Positions 35,671 through 45,071 of a stretch of DNA of 64,000 bases are shown piece after piece (the stretch's first letter is position 1; each line of letters opens with the position of its first letter). The stretch covers positions 19,182 through 83,181 of the IMG/VR virus record IMGVR_UViG_3300031521_000040; one strand, given 5' to 3'. Below the pieces are notes generated by a model. That model did not search any database. It had not been told where the DNA came from and saw only the letters and a program-made list of their open reading frames with translations. The translations under genes and the position numbers were made by a program. Source of the stretch: a virus.

Positions 35671-37710
35671 TTACTTTTTTTCTTTGATTCCATTATACAG
35701 CCAATCATTTACCATATGTGGATTATATGGTGAATTGCTGTTTGGCGAAATATATGGTTGTGTTCTATCAGCCATTGACCTTTCCTTAACTTGATTAAAA
35801 CTTATCATAGCGTTGATCAGTTTTTCACTAAGACTTTTACTTTGTTTAAACCTAACCATATCAAAATTATATGTAAAGAGTCCAATTGCCAATCCCATTA
35901 TGGAATCATCATGAAATGAACGTTTATGGTCTGCAACTCTGTTACCATTAACAGTAACAAATGTTTTTAATTCGTTTAATAATCTTACTGATCTGATTGT
36001 TATGTCAGCTAAATTTATTGCTCTTTGCAATTCTAGCAATACTGATGCACGATTGTTTCCGATAAAGAACCCCGGGATTAAATCCACTGATATTATAGCA
36101 CCATCAGGCATTGTTTTCTGTCCTTTTTTGATGTATCCTTGAAGTCTATCTCTTGACGGTTTATGTGTAACTTCTGCATAATGAACGTTTTCATACCCAA
36201 TTTCAAGTAATTTTTCAACTGTTTGAATGCCAATACCTCCTGTTATATCAACAACGCAATATGCATTATTATATCGTTTCCCGAATTGATATGCTATTTC
36301 GGATAACATCTGTGGTGTTACTTTGCCATAATATTCGGCAACTTGTTCTAACTTATGCCTTTTTATCTTAACATCTTTTGTTTTTCCGTTTTTTGTTATA
36401 GACCTGATTTCAATAATTTCATCAACCTTCATTATGTTAATGGTAGAATTATCCTCACCATGCCCAGCAGATGCATCAATACCCATAATATAGTTTTGAT
36501 CTGGAATTGCATCTTCCCAAATCCACATGTTCAAATCAATATATTCTTGACGAATAGGTGTTCTTACTTCAAAATCTTGAATACGTTTAATATATTCTTC
36601 AGCAATGAAGTTATCACCAGAACCAAGGAAACTACATAAAAGTTCTTGTGCGATTGCCTTCATATCTCCATTGGCATCCTTGACTTGTTCTTCAAACCAT
36701 GGTGAGCTTGCTTCCCAACCATCATCCATCATTTGAATTCTTCGTTTAGTATCCCAATTTTCATCAGGTAATCTAATTTCAGTTTCTTTTCCTTTGTTTT
36801 TAAGCCATGAAAGATTTTTATTATATCTTGGGTCGTTAAACCACCACAACTCAACGGCTTTCCAGTTGTTTTCACCTCTTCTTGCACCATCAAAGTGTTT
36901 GTAAAATACTGCATCTAAACCAGATGGAGTACTAACCATGATTGCTGCACCACCAGTACCTAATGTTGGTTTAGCTGCTTTCCAAAACTTATCACCCTTT
37001 TCTGTCCATGCGGTTTCATCCCAAAATATTAAAGTAGGTGTCATACCACGTAGACCTTTAGATGAAAATGCACCTAATCTAGAACCATTATCGTATATTT
37101 TTAGCTTTTGAGTATCTTTAAGATTTTCTTTGGTTTCTCTACCCGTTTTAGGTCTAAGCCATTCAGGACAACCTTCTATAAATAATAAAACATCACTCAT
37201 GATTTCATCACGTGCTGTTTCTAATTTATCCGCAACAATAGCTACTTGTCTATTTTCATTAAAACAAATATACCATGCTATATAAGCACACGTTGTTGTT
37301 GAAATACCAGCCTGACGATATTTATTGGCAACAACAAATCTATTTTCTCTATAGGATTTAATTAAATCTTTTTGAAAGTCGAATAGGCTAAATGGAACGA
37401 TTAATCCTGCAGTTCCTTGTGTTTGGTCAAAGATCGTTAAGTATGTTTCAATGAAGTAAATTGGGTTTATTGCACAACGGACAAATTCTTGTTCTTTTTC
37501 TGTTTGTGTTAGTTGAGTAACCTTTTTAACAGTACCATCATTGGTTGTGATAATAGGTATTATTTTTCCTGATTTTTTTCTTAATTCTTCGCTTAATTTT
37601 CTGGCATCCTCTTTTTGCTTTTCTCTTTGCGTATTATGAGGTATTATTGGTATATGTTCGGGAAATAAATCATCATCATCAACTTCGGGAACATTTTTAT
37701 TATCTTTCAT
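35671..37710 (-). CDS. Terminase large subunit (gp17-like)
   Basis: 679 residues. The packaging ATPase has a Walker A variant NKYRQAGIST (129-138), Walker B LIFWDE (227-232) and a following MVSTPSG coupling motif. The C-terminal RNase H-like nuclease shows GIDASAGHGEDNS near 415 and YCVVDITGGIG near 497, the metal-binding aspartates. It cuts concatemers and drives DNA into the head through the portal. An exact late motif is 24 bases upstream. No small terminase gene is recognisable next to it. Confidence 0.95.
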   Translation of the reverse strand: MKDNKNVPEVDDDDLFPEHIPIIPHNTQREKQKEDARKLSEELRKKSGKIIPIITTNDGTVKKVTQLTQTEKEQEFVRCAINPIYFIETYLTIFDQTQGTAGLIVPFSLFDFQKDLIKSYRENRFVVANKYRQAGISTTTCAYIAWYICFNENRQVAIVADKLETARDEIMSDVLLFIEGCPEWLRPKTGRETKENLKDTQKLKIYDNGSRLGAFSSKGLRGMTPTLIFWDETAWTEKGDKFWKAAKPTLGTGGAAIMVSTPSGLDAVFYKHFDGARRGENNWKAVELWWFNDPRYNKNLSWLKNKGKETEIRLPDENWDTKRRIQMMDDGWEASSPWFEEQVKDANGDMKAIAQELLCSFLGSGDNFIAEEYIKRIQDFEVRTPIRQEYIDLNMWIWEDAIPDQNYIMGIDASAGHGEDNSTINIMKVDEIIEIRSITKNGKTKDVKIKRHKLEQVAEYYGKVTPQMLSEIAYQFGKRYNNAYCVVDITGGIGIQTVEKLLEIGYENVHYAEVTHKPSRDRLQGYIKKGQKTMPDGAIISVDLIPGFFIGNNRASVLLELQRAINLADITIRSVRLLNELKTFVTVNGNRVADHKRSFHDDSIMGLAIGLFTYNFDMVRFKQSKSLSEKLINAMISFNQVKERSMADRTQPYISPNSNSPYNPHMVNDWLYNGIKEKK

Positions 37711-37714
37711 TATA

Positions 37715-37906
37715 TTATTTTATAATAAATACTATAATGTCAGTAAAACCGCAAGGCTCGGCTAATATCTGGATTAGTCGAGCCTCGAAACCTAGTGTTC
37801 CGAATAAGGCAACATAGGCAATTATTAATAATTTAAGCAAAAAACGATGTATATCGTGACACATCGATTTTCGATTTCCTTCCCCCGAATGGTGGGATGA
37901 ACTCAT
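37715..37906 (-). CDS. Doubtful small ORF in structured region upstream of terminase
   Basis: 63 codons with a hydrophobic middle (FLLKLLIIAYVALFGTLGF). The only support is an exact late motif 23 bases before its ATG, the same spacing as real late genes. Against it, the DNA is packed with stem-loops and is richer in G+C than its neighbours, so the transcript may instead be a structured RNA. Confidence 0.25.
   Translation of the reverse strand: MSSSHHSGEGNRKSMCHDIHRFLLKLLIIAYVALFGTLGFEARLIQILAEPCGFTDIIVFIIK
37735..37743 (-). promoter_or_regulatory. Candidate late promoter motif AGTATTTAT
   Basis: Exact minus-strand motif, 24 bases before the terminase ATG. Confidence 0.6.
37755..37897. other. 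Series of stem-loops upstream of terminase
   Basis: Four successive hairpins: 37755-37766 with 37773-37784 (12 pairs, one wobble), 37791-37818 with a bulged G, 37845-37850 with 37861-37866, and about 37881-37897. The tract is GC-richer than its surroundings and lies between a late motif at 37930 and the terminase promoter. Candidate structured RNA or packaging-initiation region; nothing known matches. Confidence 0.5.
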
Positions 37907-37929
37907 TTATGCACAAATATAATGCAATT

Positions 37930-37938
37930 ATAAATACT
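37930..37938 (-). promoter_or_regulatory. Candidate late promoter motif AGTATTTAT
   Basis: Exact minus-strand motif reading into the stem-loop region rather than into a clear gene. Confidence 0.5.
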
Positions 37939-37948
37939 ATGCAATAAT

Positions 37949-38437
37949 TTATTTAAGAGATATCGATGTTGTTTCAATAAATTCATTATCTCTTAATATG
38001 ATTTTTCTTGACTCAAGCATTTCTTTTATTTTATCTAGTGATGTGCCATAGTGAAATACCAATAATGGTGAATCATCATTATCACTGCTACTAAACATTT
38101 TATCATAATCACTGACACCATCATCATCATTTATTGATGGAATTTCATATGCTAGTGCATGTATTGTATGATAGCCATGCATATATTCTCTATCAGTAGC
38201 TTCATGTAAACAGAATAAATCAAACGACTTGGTTTTTAAGCTAAATATGCCATTAACAAAACTTTCTTCTGGTGGAATTGCATGATCACACGCTGGTGAT
38301 ATATCCCAACACCAACCTTCCATATCAATATTTGTTTCATCTAATGAAAAAATGAATTCATACAAACCTTCGTCTTTAGAGTTATATCCTATTTTCAATA
38401 CATATATCAGTTTCAATTTATCTCCTTCGTATTTCAT
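37949..38437 (-). CDS. Hypothetical late protein
   Basis: 162 residues with an acidic middle (SINDDDGVSDYDKMF, SSSDNDDS) and an N-terminal strand-rich part including EGWCWDISPACDHAIPP. No family recognised. Exact late motif 13 bases upstream. Between the terminase region and a large acidic virion protein. Confidence 0.6.
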   Translation of the reverse strand: MKYEGDKLKLIYVLKIGYNSKDEGLYEFIFSLDETNIDMEGWCWDISPACDHAIPPEESFVNGIFSLKTKSFDLFCLHEATDREYMHGYHTIHALAYEIPSINDDDGVSDYDKMFSSSDNDDSPLLVFHYGTSLDKIKEMLESRKIILRDNEFIETTSISLK

Positions 38438-38450
38438 GATATTGTTTTCA

Positions 38451-38459
38451 ATAAATACT
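38451..38459 (-). promoter_or_regulatory. Candidate late promoter motif AGTATTTAT
   Basis: Exact minus-strand motif, 13 bases before the ATG at 38437. Confidence 0.6.
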
Positions 38460-38465
38460 ATCCAT

Positions 38466-38497
38466 AAAAAAAGCCACCACTTTTTTAAGGTGATGGC
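38466..38497 (-). terminator. Intrinsic terminator of the large acidic protein gene
   Basis: On the minus strand GCCATCAC pairs with GTGGTGGC (one wobble) and is followed by seven U residues, 24 bases after the stop codon. Confidence 0.75.
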
Positions 38498-38520
38498 TAG
38501 GGTTCTAAGGCGATTCTTTA

Positions 38521-41175
38521 TTATTTCTTCTTCTTAGCTAACGATTCGTATACTTTGAATCTTTCATCAATCATCGAATCAAGCTTTTTGAATGCATCAG
38601 ATTTCTTGTTTTCATTTATGCTTGGTTTTTTGAGTCCAGCTTTTTCTTCAAGACGACCACGTACATATCTTCTAAGTTTTTGCTCACTCTCATTCAAGTT
38701 TTCTTCGAGTTCATTTGGTGTTGGTTGTCTATCGTCTCTGTTCATGTTTAGATCAGCTTTTATTTTAGGTAAAGCATCTTTTAGTTTTCTCAATGCAAAT
38801 CCATTAATTTCATGGATACCGCCATCTACAATATTATATGAATTACGATCAACAGAAATTGTTGCAATTCCATTTGTATTGTTTGCAGCTACATCAAATG
38901 CGATACTATCACCATTTTTACGGATATTAGTAAAACCTTGATTTTCCAAATACTGTTTCATTTCTGGATTAATGTATCTACCAAAAGTGGTACTTTGTGA
39001 TTGACCTATTTGAGCAGTTACTGGATCGTTATGATTGTTAGGACCGCTATTTGCATTATACTTATCGAGACCCTTCCAACTTGCATTATTTGCTAAACCA
39101 GTTGAAATTTCATTAATCATGTTCGTTAATGAACCCAATTGTTTTTTGGCTTCAGCTAATTTAATGTTTATCATCTTGTTTTGACCATCAACATTTACAT
39201 CAATACCAGTTGTTGGAGCACCTATTGGTTTAACAACACCTGCGCCTAATGATTGACCAGCGGGAGCAAATTTGATATCATCATTGAATTCTTCAGTATT
39301 TTTCATACCATCAGTATTTTCAACATTCTCCATGCTTTCGATGTTTTCGATATCGTCCTGTTTTTCATCATCTTCATCACCGTCTTCTTTTAACATTGTT
39401 TGTGTCTCAACGTTTGCGGGATCGATGTTTTCTCTTTGGATTTGACTACCAGCTTTAGTACCAGCTAAGCTAGCACCCTTACCTGCAGTCAATTGATTAG
39501 TAATACCTCTTAAAATGCCTTGTACGTTAACTGGTTCTTGACCAGCTTTAACTAATCTAGCATTTAAAGCAGCTACTTGTGCACCTAAATCAGATGCCAT
39601 TTTTTCTAATTTTTTTACTTCCCCACCAACTTCTCCTTGATGGTACGTTTGTTGAATACCTTGTGCAGCATCACCAACAGCATTTACACCAGCCTTAATA
39701 CCACCAGAAACTGCTTGTCCTGCTTTACTGATTCCAGAACCAACAGCATTTGCTGCGTTAGCACCTGCTTGCCCAACTCTTTGAGCGCCACCTGCAACTG
39801 CACTGCCAACTGCTTGACCAGCATTACTAATACCAGAGCCAATAGCATTTGCACCAGCTTTTAAGCCACCCATTGCTGCTTTTCCTAATGATTTCAAACC
39901 ACCAAACAATTCATTTAGTTTAGCTATATTTTCTTCATCAGTACTTTCATTCATTGAATCAACTTGTGGTTGAAGTTTTTCTGCATATTCTTCATGACCG
40001 TAATCATTTTTTAATGTGTTTAATAACTCAGGATTTATCACCTTTATAACTAAAGCAACACCTTCGAGATCACCATCATTCATGCCATCATTATGTGCAT
40101 TAGCGTAGCCACTGATAACGTTACCAACTTCTTCTTCACCACACTCCATTAATGATTCTGCGCTGTTATAACCTCTTGATTCAGCATATCTTGCGAAAGT
40201 ACCACATTCTGAACACTGTGCTTCTTCAACGCCTTGTCCTTCTTCGTGATCTTCAACATTCTGTCCTAAATCCTCGATATCTTCAGGGGGTACAATTTTC
40301 AATATTAAATTTGCAATATCTTTTCTTTCTTCAATTTCAAGTTCAGGAAGCTTATCTTTAAATGCTTGAATAAATGATTTAAGATATGATTGAGTTTGTG
40401 ATGGTTCTAAATCAGTTTTTCTGATTGTATTAGTAATTTTACCAATACCCTTTTCTAATTCTCTAATGCTTTCATCTTCACCTTCACCAGCAGCAGACAT
40501 TTCTTCGCTACCGTCACCAGCAGGCATTCCTTCTTCGCTACCATCACCAGCAGGCATTCCTTCGCCACCATCGGGTGCGGGCATTCCTTCTTCGCTATCT
40601 GGAGCAGGCATTCCTTCACCACCATCAGGAGCTGGCATTCCTTCGCCACCGTCACCAGCTGGCATTTCAGTGCCATCAGCTTGTGCAGGCTCTGCTTCAT
40701 TACCAGCAGCAAATTCAGCTGAATTAGTTTGATCTTCAGCAGCAGTTGCAGCATCCAAATCACTTAATTTATTTTCTGCGTTGTCGATTTCCTGACCTGC
40801 GATATCTTCATTAAGTCTTTTTTTGCTACCAGTTTTATTTTGTTTCAAAGAACCAGCTTCATTAATTGTATGCATTATCATATTTCTGTTTTTATCAGCT
40901 TCTGACAATGATTTATATTGAAAATTAGTGATGTTAGCTAGTCCACCAATATATGCAAAATCAGATACATCTGGATCAGATTTGATACCTGCTTTTTTAA
41001 TATAGTAGTTGTGATTTTCCTTAATGATACCGTAGGCAACACCATCAGCAGCTCTTTTGTAATCAATTAGATTGCCTAGTGTGCGATTTTTTGTTTCCTT
41101 AATCGATTTTTTATTAATGTCAGCTAAACCTCTTAATCTTTCCAAGTAAGCCTCTCTTGATGTTTGATTTTTCAT
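38521..41175 (-). CDS. Large acidic repeat-rich virion or head-core protein
   Basis: 884 residues. About 170-230 is a run of degenerate acidic repeats (GGEGMPAPD, GSEEGMPAGD). About 415-510 is Ala/Gly-rich with repeated GSGISNAGQAV-type units that would form amphipathic helices. A CSECG...C pattern near 320 may bind metal. Several (L/I)-x-E sites, for example RLNED near residue 122, could be prohead protease targets. No family recognised. An exact late motif is 44 bases upstream and a terminator follows. Likely abundant head-interior or structural protein, by inference. Confidence 0.6.
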   Translation of the reverse strand: MKNQTSREAYLERLRGLADINKKSIKETKNRTLGNLIDYKRAADGVAYGIIKENHNYYIKKAGIKSDPDVSDFAYIGGLANITNFQYKSLSEADKNRNMIMHTINEAGSLKQNKTGSKKRLNEDIAGQEIDNAENKLSDLDAATAAEDQTNSAEFAAGNEAEPAQADGTEMPAGDGGEGMPAPDGGEGMPAPDSEEGMPAPDGGEGMPAGDGSEEGMPAGDGSEEMSAAGEGEDESIRELEKGIGKITNTIRKTDLEPSQTQSYLKSFIQAFKDKLPELEIEERKDIANLILKIVPPEDIEDLGQNVEDHEEGQGVEEAQCSECGTFARYAESRGYNSAESLMECGEEEVGNVISGYANAHNDGMNDGDLEGVALVIKVINPELLNTLKNDYGHEEYAEKLQPQVDSMNESTDEENIAKLNELFGGLKSLGKAAMGGLKAGANAIGSGISNAGQAVGSAVAGGAQRVGQAGANAANAVGSGISKAGQAVSGGIKAGVNAVGDAAQGIQQTYHQGEVGGEVKKLEKMASDLGAQVAALNARLVKAGQEPVNVQGILRGITNQLTAGKGASLAGTKAGSQIQRENIDPANVETQTMLKEDGDEDDEKQDDIENIESMENVENTDGMKNTEEFNDDIKFAPAGQSLGAGVVKPIGAPTTGIDVNVDGQNKMINIKLAEAKKQLGSLTNMINEISTGLANNASWKGLDKYNANSGPNNHNDPVTAQIGQSQSTTFGRYINPEMKQYLENQGFTNIRKNGDSIAFDVAANNTNGIATISVDRNSYNIVDGGIHEINGFALRKLKDALPKIKADLNMNRDDRQPTPNELEENLNESEQKLRRYVRGRLEEKAGLKKPSINENKKSDAFKKLDSMIDERFKVYESLAKKKK

Positions 41176-41219
41176 TTTTATATTTTTAGTGTTTTTTGTT
41201 ATTTATATTACATTTTTTT

Positions 41220-41228
41220 ATAAATACT
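41220..41228 (-). promoter_or_regulatory. Candidate late promoter motif AGTATTTAT
   Basis: Exact minus-strand motif, 44 bases before the ATG at 41175. Confidence 0.5.
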
Positions 41229-41254
41229 TAATTGAGAGCAAAAAAATGTTTTAA

Positions 41255-41503
41255 CTATATTATTTCATAATTTTCATTTATTATCTTATGCTTAGTAAGC
41301 ATTTCGAAAACCTTTGGCGTAATAAGCATTTTCCTTCTATAATTATCAATCACTGATTGATTTGCTTTTTCATGTGATACATTTTCATTTAGAAGTTTTG
41401 TATTCATATGTAAATGTTCTAATATGTCATAGAAAATTTTATTTGCTTTTCTTCTATCAACATACTCAACTAACTGCTCTTTTTTAACTATAAATTTTTT
41501 CAT
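41255..41503 (-). CDS. Hypothetical small late protein
   Basis: 82 residues, L/K/N-rich and helical, unrecognised. It starts 2 bases after the nucleotidyltransferase gene and has no promoter motif of its own, so it is cotranscribed with it. Confidence 0.55.
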   Translation of the reverse strand: MKKFIVKKEQLVEYVDRRKANKIFYDILEHLHMNTKLLNENVSHEKANQSVIDNYRRKMLITPKVFEMLTKHKIINENYEII

Positions 41504-41505
41504 AA

Positions 41506-42378
41506 TTATATCATGAATTCGTTTAAACTTAATTCGTTTTTTAAGTAATTATTCTTTAATGCAACCAATTTCTCAAGGTATCCACTGTTTCTTAATATTT
41601 TAAAAACCAGATTTTCTACTGAATATTCACCCTTTTTATCTAATCCTGATTGCCTATACTTTTTTATTTTATTTTTAAGCTGATCAATTTTAATTAAAAA
41701 ATTAGCTTCATCTTTATTCGTTTCTAAATCATCAATCGTATTCATAATATCAGCCGATTTTAATTGCACATCAGCAGTATCAATATTAACGATTTTTTTT
41801 AACGGTTTGCGAACCCAATCATTTTTCATGATTGAATATGTTCCTGATGAATGATGTGGTTCATCGATATCTTGAAAATATAACTCAACATCAAATCCCT
41901 TTACTTGAATAGGTAATTTATCAGACCATAATTGCTTTTTAAGCTTCAAAAAGTCGCCCACAAATTCTTTGTTTTCAGATATTTGTGAAAAATCGAGTAC
42001 TATATGTATATCTATATCTGAATTTTCATTATAATTATAATTTGCCATACTGCCTGTAAATATAATATCCTTAAACTTTAAATTTTCTACATCTGAAAAT
42101 TCAATAAATCTTTTAGCATTTAATAATAATATTTTTCTTATTTCAGGCTTTAGTATTTCGTTTTTATCCCATATTAGCGGACACAGCGTATCGTGCATCT
42201 GAATTGACGATACATCAACACTATCAGGCTCAATAACCTCTTTTAGTAAATCAGATATATTGGTTTTAGCCCAATACTTGGATGACCAAAATCTTGGCAT
42301 CTTAGTGTTTTGCTCGTTATTACCATTGATTGAATTACTTGATTGAACGTCACTTTTCTCCACGTTAATAATTTTCAT
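41506..42378 (-). CDS. Nucleotidyltransferase-fold protein
   Basis: 290 residues. FTGSMANYNYNENSDIDIHIVLDF (about 107-130) has the GS and DxD signature (Asp121, Asp123) of the polymerase-beta nucleotidyltransferase superfamily, and FDVELYFQD supplies a third acidic residue. The following EPHHSSGTYSIM-NDWVRKP pattern recurs in a group of late phage proteins of unknown substrate. A late motif directly abuts the first ATG, so a downstream start such as Met27 is possible. It might transfer nucleotides to proteins or RNA; target unknown. Confidence 0.75.
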   Translation of the reverse strand: MKIINVEKSDVQSSNSINGNNEQNTKMPRFWSSKYWAKTNISDLLKEVIEPDSVDVSSIQMHDTLCPLIWDKNEILKPEIRKILLLNAKRFIEFSDVENLKFKDIIFTGSMANYNYNENSDIDIHIVLDFSQISENKEFVGDFLKLKKQLWSDKLPIQVKGFDVELYFQDIDEPHHSSGTYSIMKNDWVRKPLKKIVNIDTADVQLKSADIMNTIDDLETNKDEANFLIKIDQLKNKIKKYRQSGLDKKGEYSVENLVFKILRNSGYLEKLVALKNNYLKNELSLNEFMI

Positions 42379-42387
42379 ATAAATACA
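42379..42387 (-). promoter_or_regulatory. Candidate late promoter motif (TGTATTTAT)
   Basis: Minus-strand variant immediately adjacent to the first ATG of the nucleotidyltransferase gene. Confidence 0.45.
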
Positions 42388-42409
42388 TAATTATTAATTA
42401 AAGTAAAGG

Positions 42410-42418
42410 AGTATTTAT
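42410..42418 (+). promoter_or_regulatory. Candidate late promoter motif AGTATTTAT
   Basis: Exact motif followed by TATAAAT, 17 bases before the ATG at 42436. Confidence 0.6.
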
Positions 42419-42435
42419 TATAAATTCTAGCACAG

Positions 42436-44445
42436 ATGAATTTAGAATGTTTAAACAACATAATTACAGATAACTTAGTAATTGACATTGATTTGACTAA
42501 TGTTAATTCATGGATTAATTTTAACAGCGATTTGACTGCATTTAGCCTTACAAAATGGAGCGAAGCTATTGTTGATAATATTAATTTAAATGATTTTGGG
42601 TTAACTGATTACGACAACGGAAAAACAGATATTATGTGGAGTGGAATCACGCTTACACCTAATAATGATTTATTTTCAGTATATAAAGTTGGATATAACA
42701 CAGTTATCAATCCAACAACAGGTCAAACAAGCGGATTTACATCAACAACACATTTTCTTCCAATTACAGGTATCACAAGTACAACTGGAAATTATTTTAA
42801 TTTAAATGGCGGATATGTGCAAGGATTTTTCAAACTACAAGATTATAATTATACGTTATTACCTTCCAGATATGGAAAAGGTATAACAATTGAAACAATA
42901 CTTAAATTATCGTCTAGTTCTCATGGTATATTTTATATGATGGGAGCACGTGCTGAAGATAAATATAATTCATATTTTAGTGGTGAAACTAAAACAGGCA
43001 GTACTACAACAGGCATAATAACTAGTGAGGGAAATTATTTGAACGCTTTGATTGGTGATATTGTTACTAAGAAGAGTTTCCAAAGACCTGAAGAAAATAC
43101 AGAAACCATTTATAGCGAAACAGCTCAAATCAATAATCTGAAAAATAACGTTATTGCATTTGAAATAACAACTGATAGAAGACTTGGTTACAAATACTTG
43201 AATAATAACGGACTTGTCGTAAGTGAAGAATCACCAATAAAGATAACCGCAACTGGTTTTACTATGATTGACTTAACGTTCACGCCATATGAAAACATAT
43301 ATGACTTAGGATTGTTAAAATGCATGAAACAAAGAATGGGTACATTAATGTTTTACGTAAATGGTCGTGCTGTTTGGATTATAAAGGATTTTCCTGAATT
43401 CTATTTTCATGGTTTCAGTAATCAAAAGGAAAAGGTATTGGGAATTCCATATTCAATAAGTTGGGGCGGTGGGTCTTTTGGATTGAAATATTCATGGCAT
43501 TATGATTATCAAAAATATAATATATATGATAATCAAGATAATACCTATATTACAACACATTTTTCTGTTCACGATAATCCCTTAGTATCAAATAATTTAC
43601 TATCTGGAATTTCATTAAGCGCAAATACTAATGCTTTTAATGCAACAGTAATGGAAATTGTATCGACAGGTGCAACAGGTAATACTTACTTTGTTAAATT
43701 TAATAATCCAATCTCTGTTCTGTCGAATAGGAATTATACATTTACATTATCACTTAATAATCACGGCTTATTTAAAAACACTAATAATATAGGTGAAGCT
43801 GTTAATAATAAATTATCTATTTTAGCATATAGTGATACTGTTGATGTTAGTTTTATGAATAGCATTGAATATGTATATCCTATTACAAGCCTACGTATGG
43901 AGGAAATACAGGCACTAGGGTTACATCCGTTTCAAGATAACCAAGAATATCAATATATTTATCCTAATGGCGTTATGTATTATGGTGAAACAGGTATCCC
44001 CGTTCTCGATGAATTCGGAAATGAAAATACATTTGGTTATGAAATGCCAATTAATCTAACTGGTAATACTTTATGGTATACAACTGGTGTAGATATGTGG
44101 AATGAACTTAAAGCAGTAATTAGAACATCTGATAATACAGGTCAGAGCTTTATTAATGTTGGCTTATTGATTGAAACAACTGATACTTTAAATCTTAATA
44201 GTCCGCTATTTATCAGCGGATTTACATATACTGCATCAGATATCTTAGTACATGATACTAGAAAAAATAATCTAACCATCGAAGAAAATTTCAACACATC
44301 GTTTATTGGTGGAATTCAAAAACTAAGAATATATAATAATGCGCTAACATCGCCAGAGGTGTTGCATAATGCGTTAATGGAAACCAAAGTTAATCCAAAT
44401 ATTATTGTAAGTAAGGGTGGAAGAATAATAACATATAGAGTATGA
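42436..44445 (+). CDS. Virion protein with lectin-like features, probable tail fibre component
   Basis: 669 residues, Thr/Ser/Asn/Tyr-rich and beta-like. Around 285-345, MIDLTFTPYENI, then GTLMFYVNGRAVWIIKDFPEF and an aromatic GIPYSISWGGGSFGLKY, look like a concanavalin/LamG-type jelly roll: the string LMFYVNGRAVW is typical of such domains. The end, LRIYNNALTSPEVLHNA, also fits a LamG C-terminal strand. It could bind surface glycans as a tail fibre or capsid decoration. Late motif 17 bases upstream; overlaps the next gene by 4 bases. Confidence 0.6.
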   Translation: MNLECLNNIITDNLVIDIDLTNVNSWINFNSDLTAFSLTKWSEAIVDNINLNDFGLTDYDNGKTDIMWSGITLTPNNDLFSVYKVGYNTVINPTTGQTSGFTSTTHFLPITGITSTTGNYFNLNGGYVQGFFKLQDYNYTLLPSRYGKGITIETILKLSSSSHGIFYMMGARAEDKYNSYFSGETKTGSTTTGIITSEGNYLNALIGDIVTKKSFQRPEENTETIYSETAQINNLKNNVIAFEITTDRRLGYKYLNNNGLVVSEESPIKITATGFTMIDLTFTPYENIYDLGLLKCMKQRMGTLMFYVNGRAVWIIKDFPEFYFHGFSNQKEKVLGIPYSISWGGGSFGLKYSWHYDYQKYNIYDNQDNTYITTHFSVHDNPLVSNNLLSGISLSANTNAFNATVMEIVSTGATGNTYFVKFNNPISVLSNRNYTFTLSLNNHGLFKNTNNIGEAVNNKLSILAYSDTVDVSFMNSIEYVYPITSLRMEEIQALGLHPFQDNQEYQYIYPNGVMYYGETGIPVLDEFGNENTFGYEMPINLTGNTLWYTTGVDMWNELKAVIRTSDNTGQSFINVGLLIETTDTLNLNSPLFISGFTYTASDILVHDTRKNNLTIEENFNTSFIGGIQKLRIYNNALTSPEVLHNALMETKVNPNIIVSKGGRIITYRV

Positions 44446-44645
44446 GTGTATTAAATGAAATATTTGAAGGTTGGAAAAATCTGATTTTTGAAGATGATAA
44501 GGTTGAGGAAGAAGCCAAAAGAAGAATGGCTATTTGTGTTGGCTGTGATAAATTTACACGTGTAAAATCATGTGAACTATGCGGTTGTTATATGCCAGCA
44601 AAAGTACGATCTATGAAAAGCAAATGTGGTGATAATAAATGGTAA
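44442..44645 (+). CDS. Small zinc-ribbon protein
   Basis: 67 residues. A helical N-terminus precedes RRMAICVGCDKF, CELCGCYMPAK and a final C before DNKW, giving the C-x2-C...C-x2-C-x-C zinc-ribbon arrangement of a small family often seen beside phage tail genes. It overlaps the lectin-like gene by 4 bases, so the two are cotranslated. Role unknown. Confidence 0.65.
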   Translation: MSVLNEIFEGWKNLIFEDDKVEEEAKRRMAICVGCDKFTRVKSCELCGCYMPAKVRSMKSKCGDNKW

Positions 44646-45071
44646 TTAATTCTTACTGTGCGTTATAACATATGTATCTTCTAAAGCATATGCTTCAAAT
44701 TCATCAGTATTAAAATACATTTTACTATATGATGTAAGCTGTTTCGTGATATTGTTAATAATAAAATCAATTCTTCCTGTTAGACATATTGCAGAATGTA
44801 CATAATCACGTTTAGCTAATTTAATCTTTGTGTCTTTTGGAATGAAATGTAATACTGTAACATCATTAGTATTTTCTTCGTTGGGTACTCTTTTAAACCT
44901 AATCTGTTCGTTTTCACTACAATACCCCCAATTATTGAAATACCTCACTACAACTCCATCGCCAATTTCATGTATATATGGAAAATTTTGAAGCATTTCC
45001 GATTTTCTCTTATCGAGTAATTTATCTATTCTATCTATAATATATTTTTTTTCTTCGTTCATTATTAACAA
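44646..45071 (-). CDS. Hypothetical late protein, possibly cupin-like
   Basis: 141 residues (an ATG at 45062 would remove three residues). A run of short strands in the second half (IPKDTKIKLAKRDYVHSAIC, TGRIDFIIN, DEFEAYALEDTYVITHS) has the rhythm of a cupin barrel, but the metal-binding histidines are not clear. It overlaps the upstream gene by 7 bases and relies on that gene's late motif. Confidence 0.5.
   Translation of the reverse strand: MLIMNEEKKYIIDRIDKLLDKRKSEMLQNFPYIHEIGDGVVVRYFNNWGYCSENEQIRFKRVPNEENTNDVTVLHFIPKDTKIKLAKRDYVHSAICLTGRIDFIINNITKQLTSYSKMYFNTDEFEAYALEDTYVITHSKN

Noticed and set aside
39637-40763. Ser/Cys-rich ORFs opposite the large acidic protein
   Set aside because: Antisense shadows of the repetitive Gly/Ala and acidic coding sequence.
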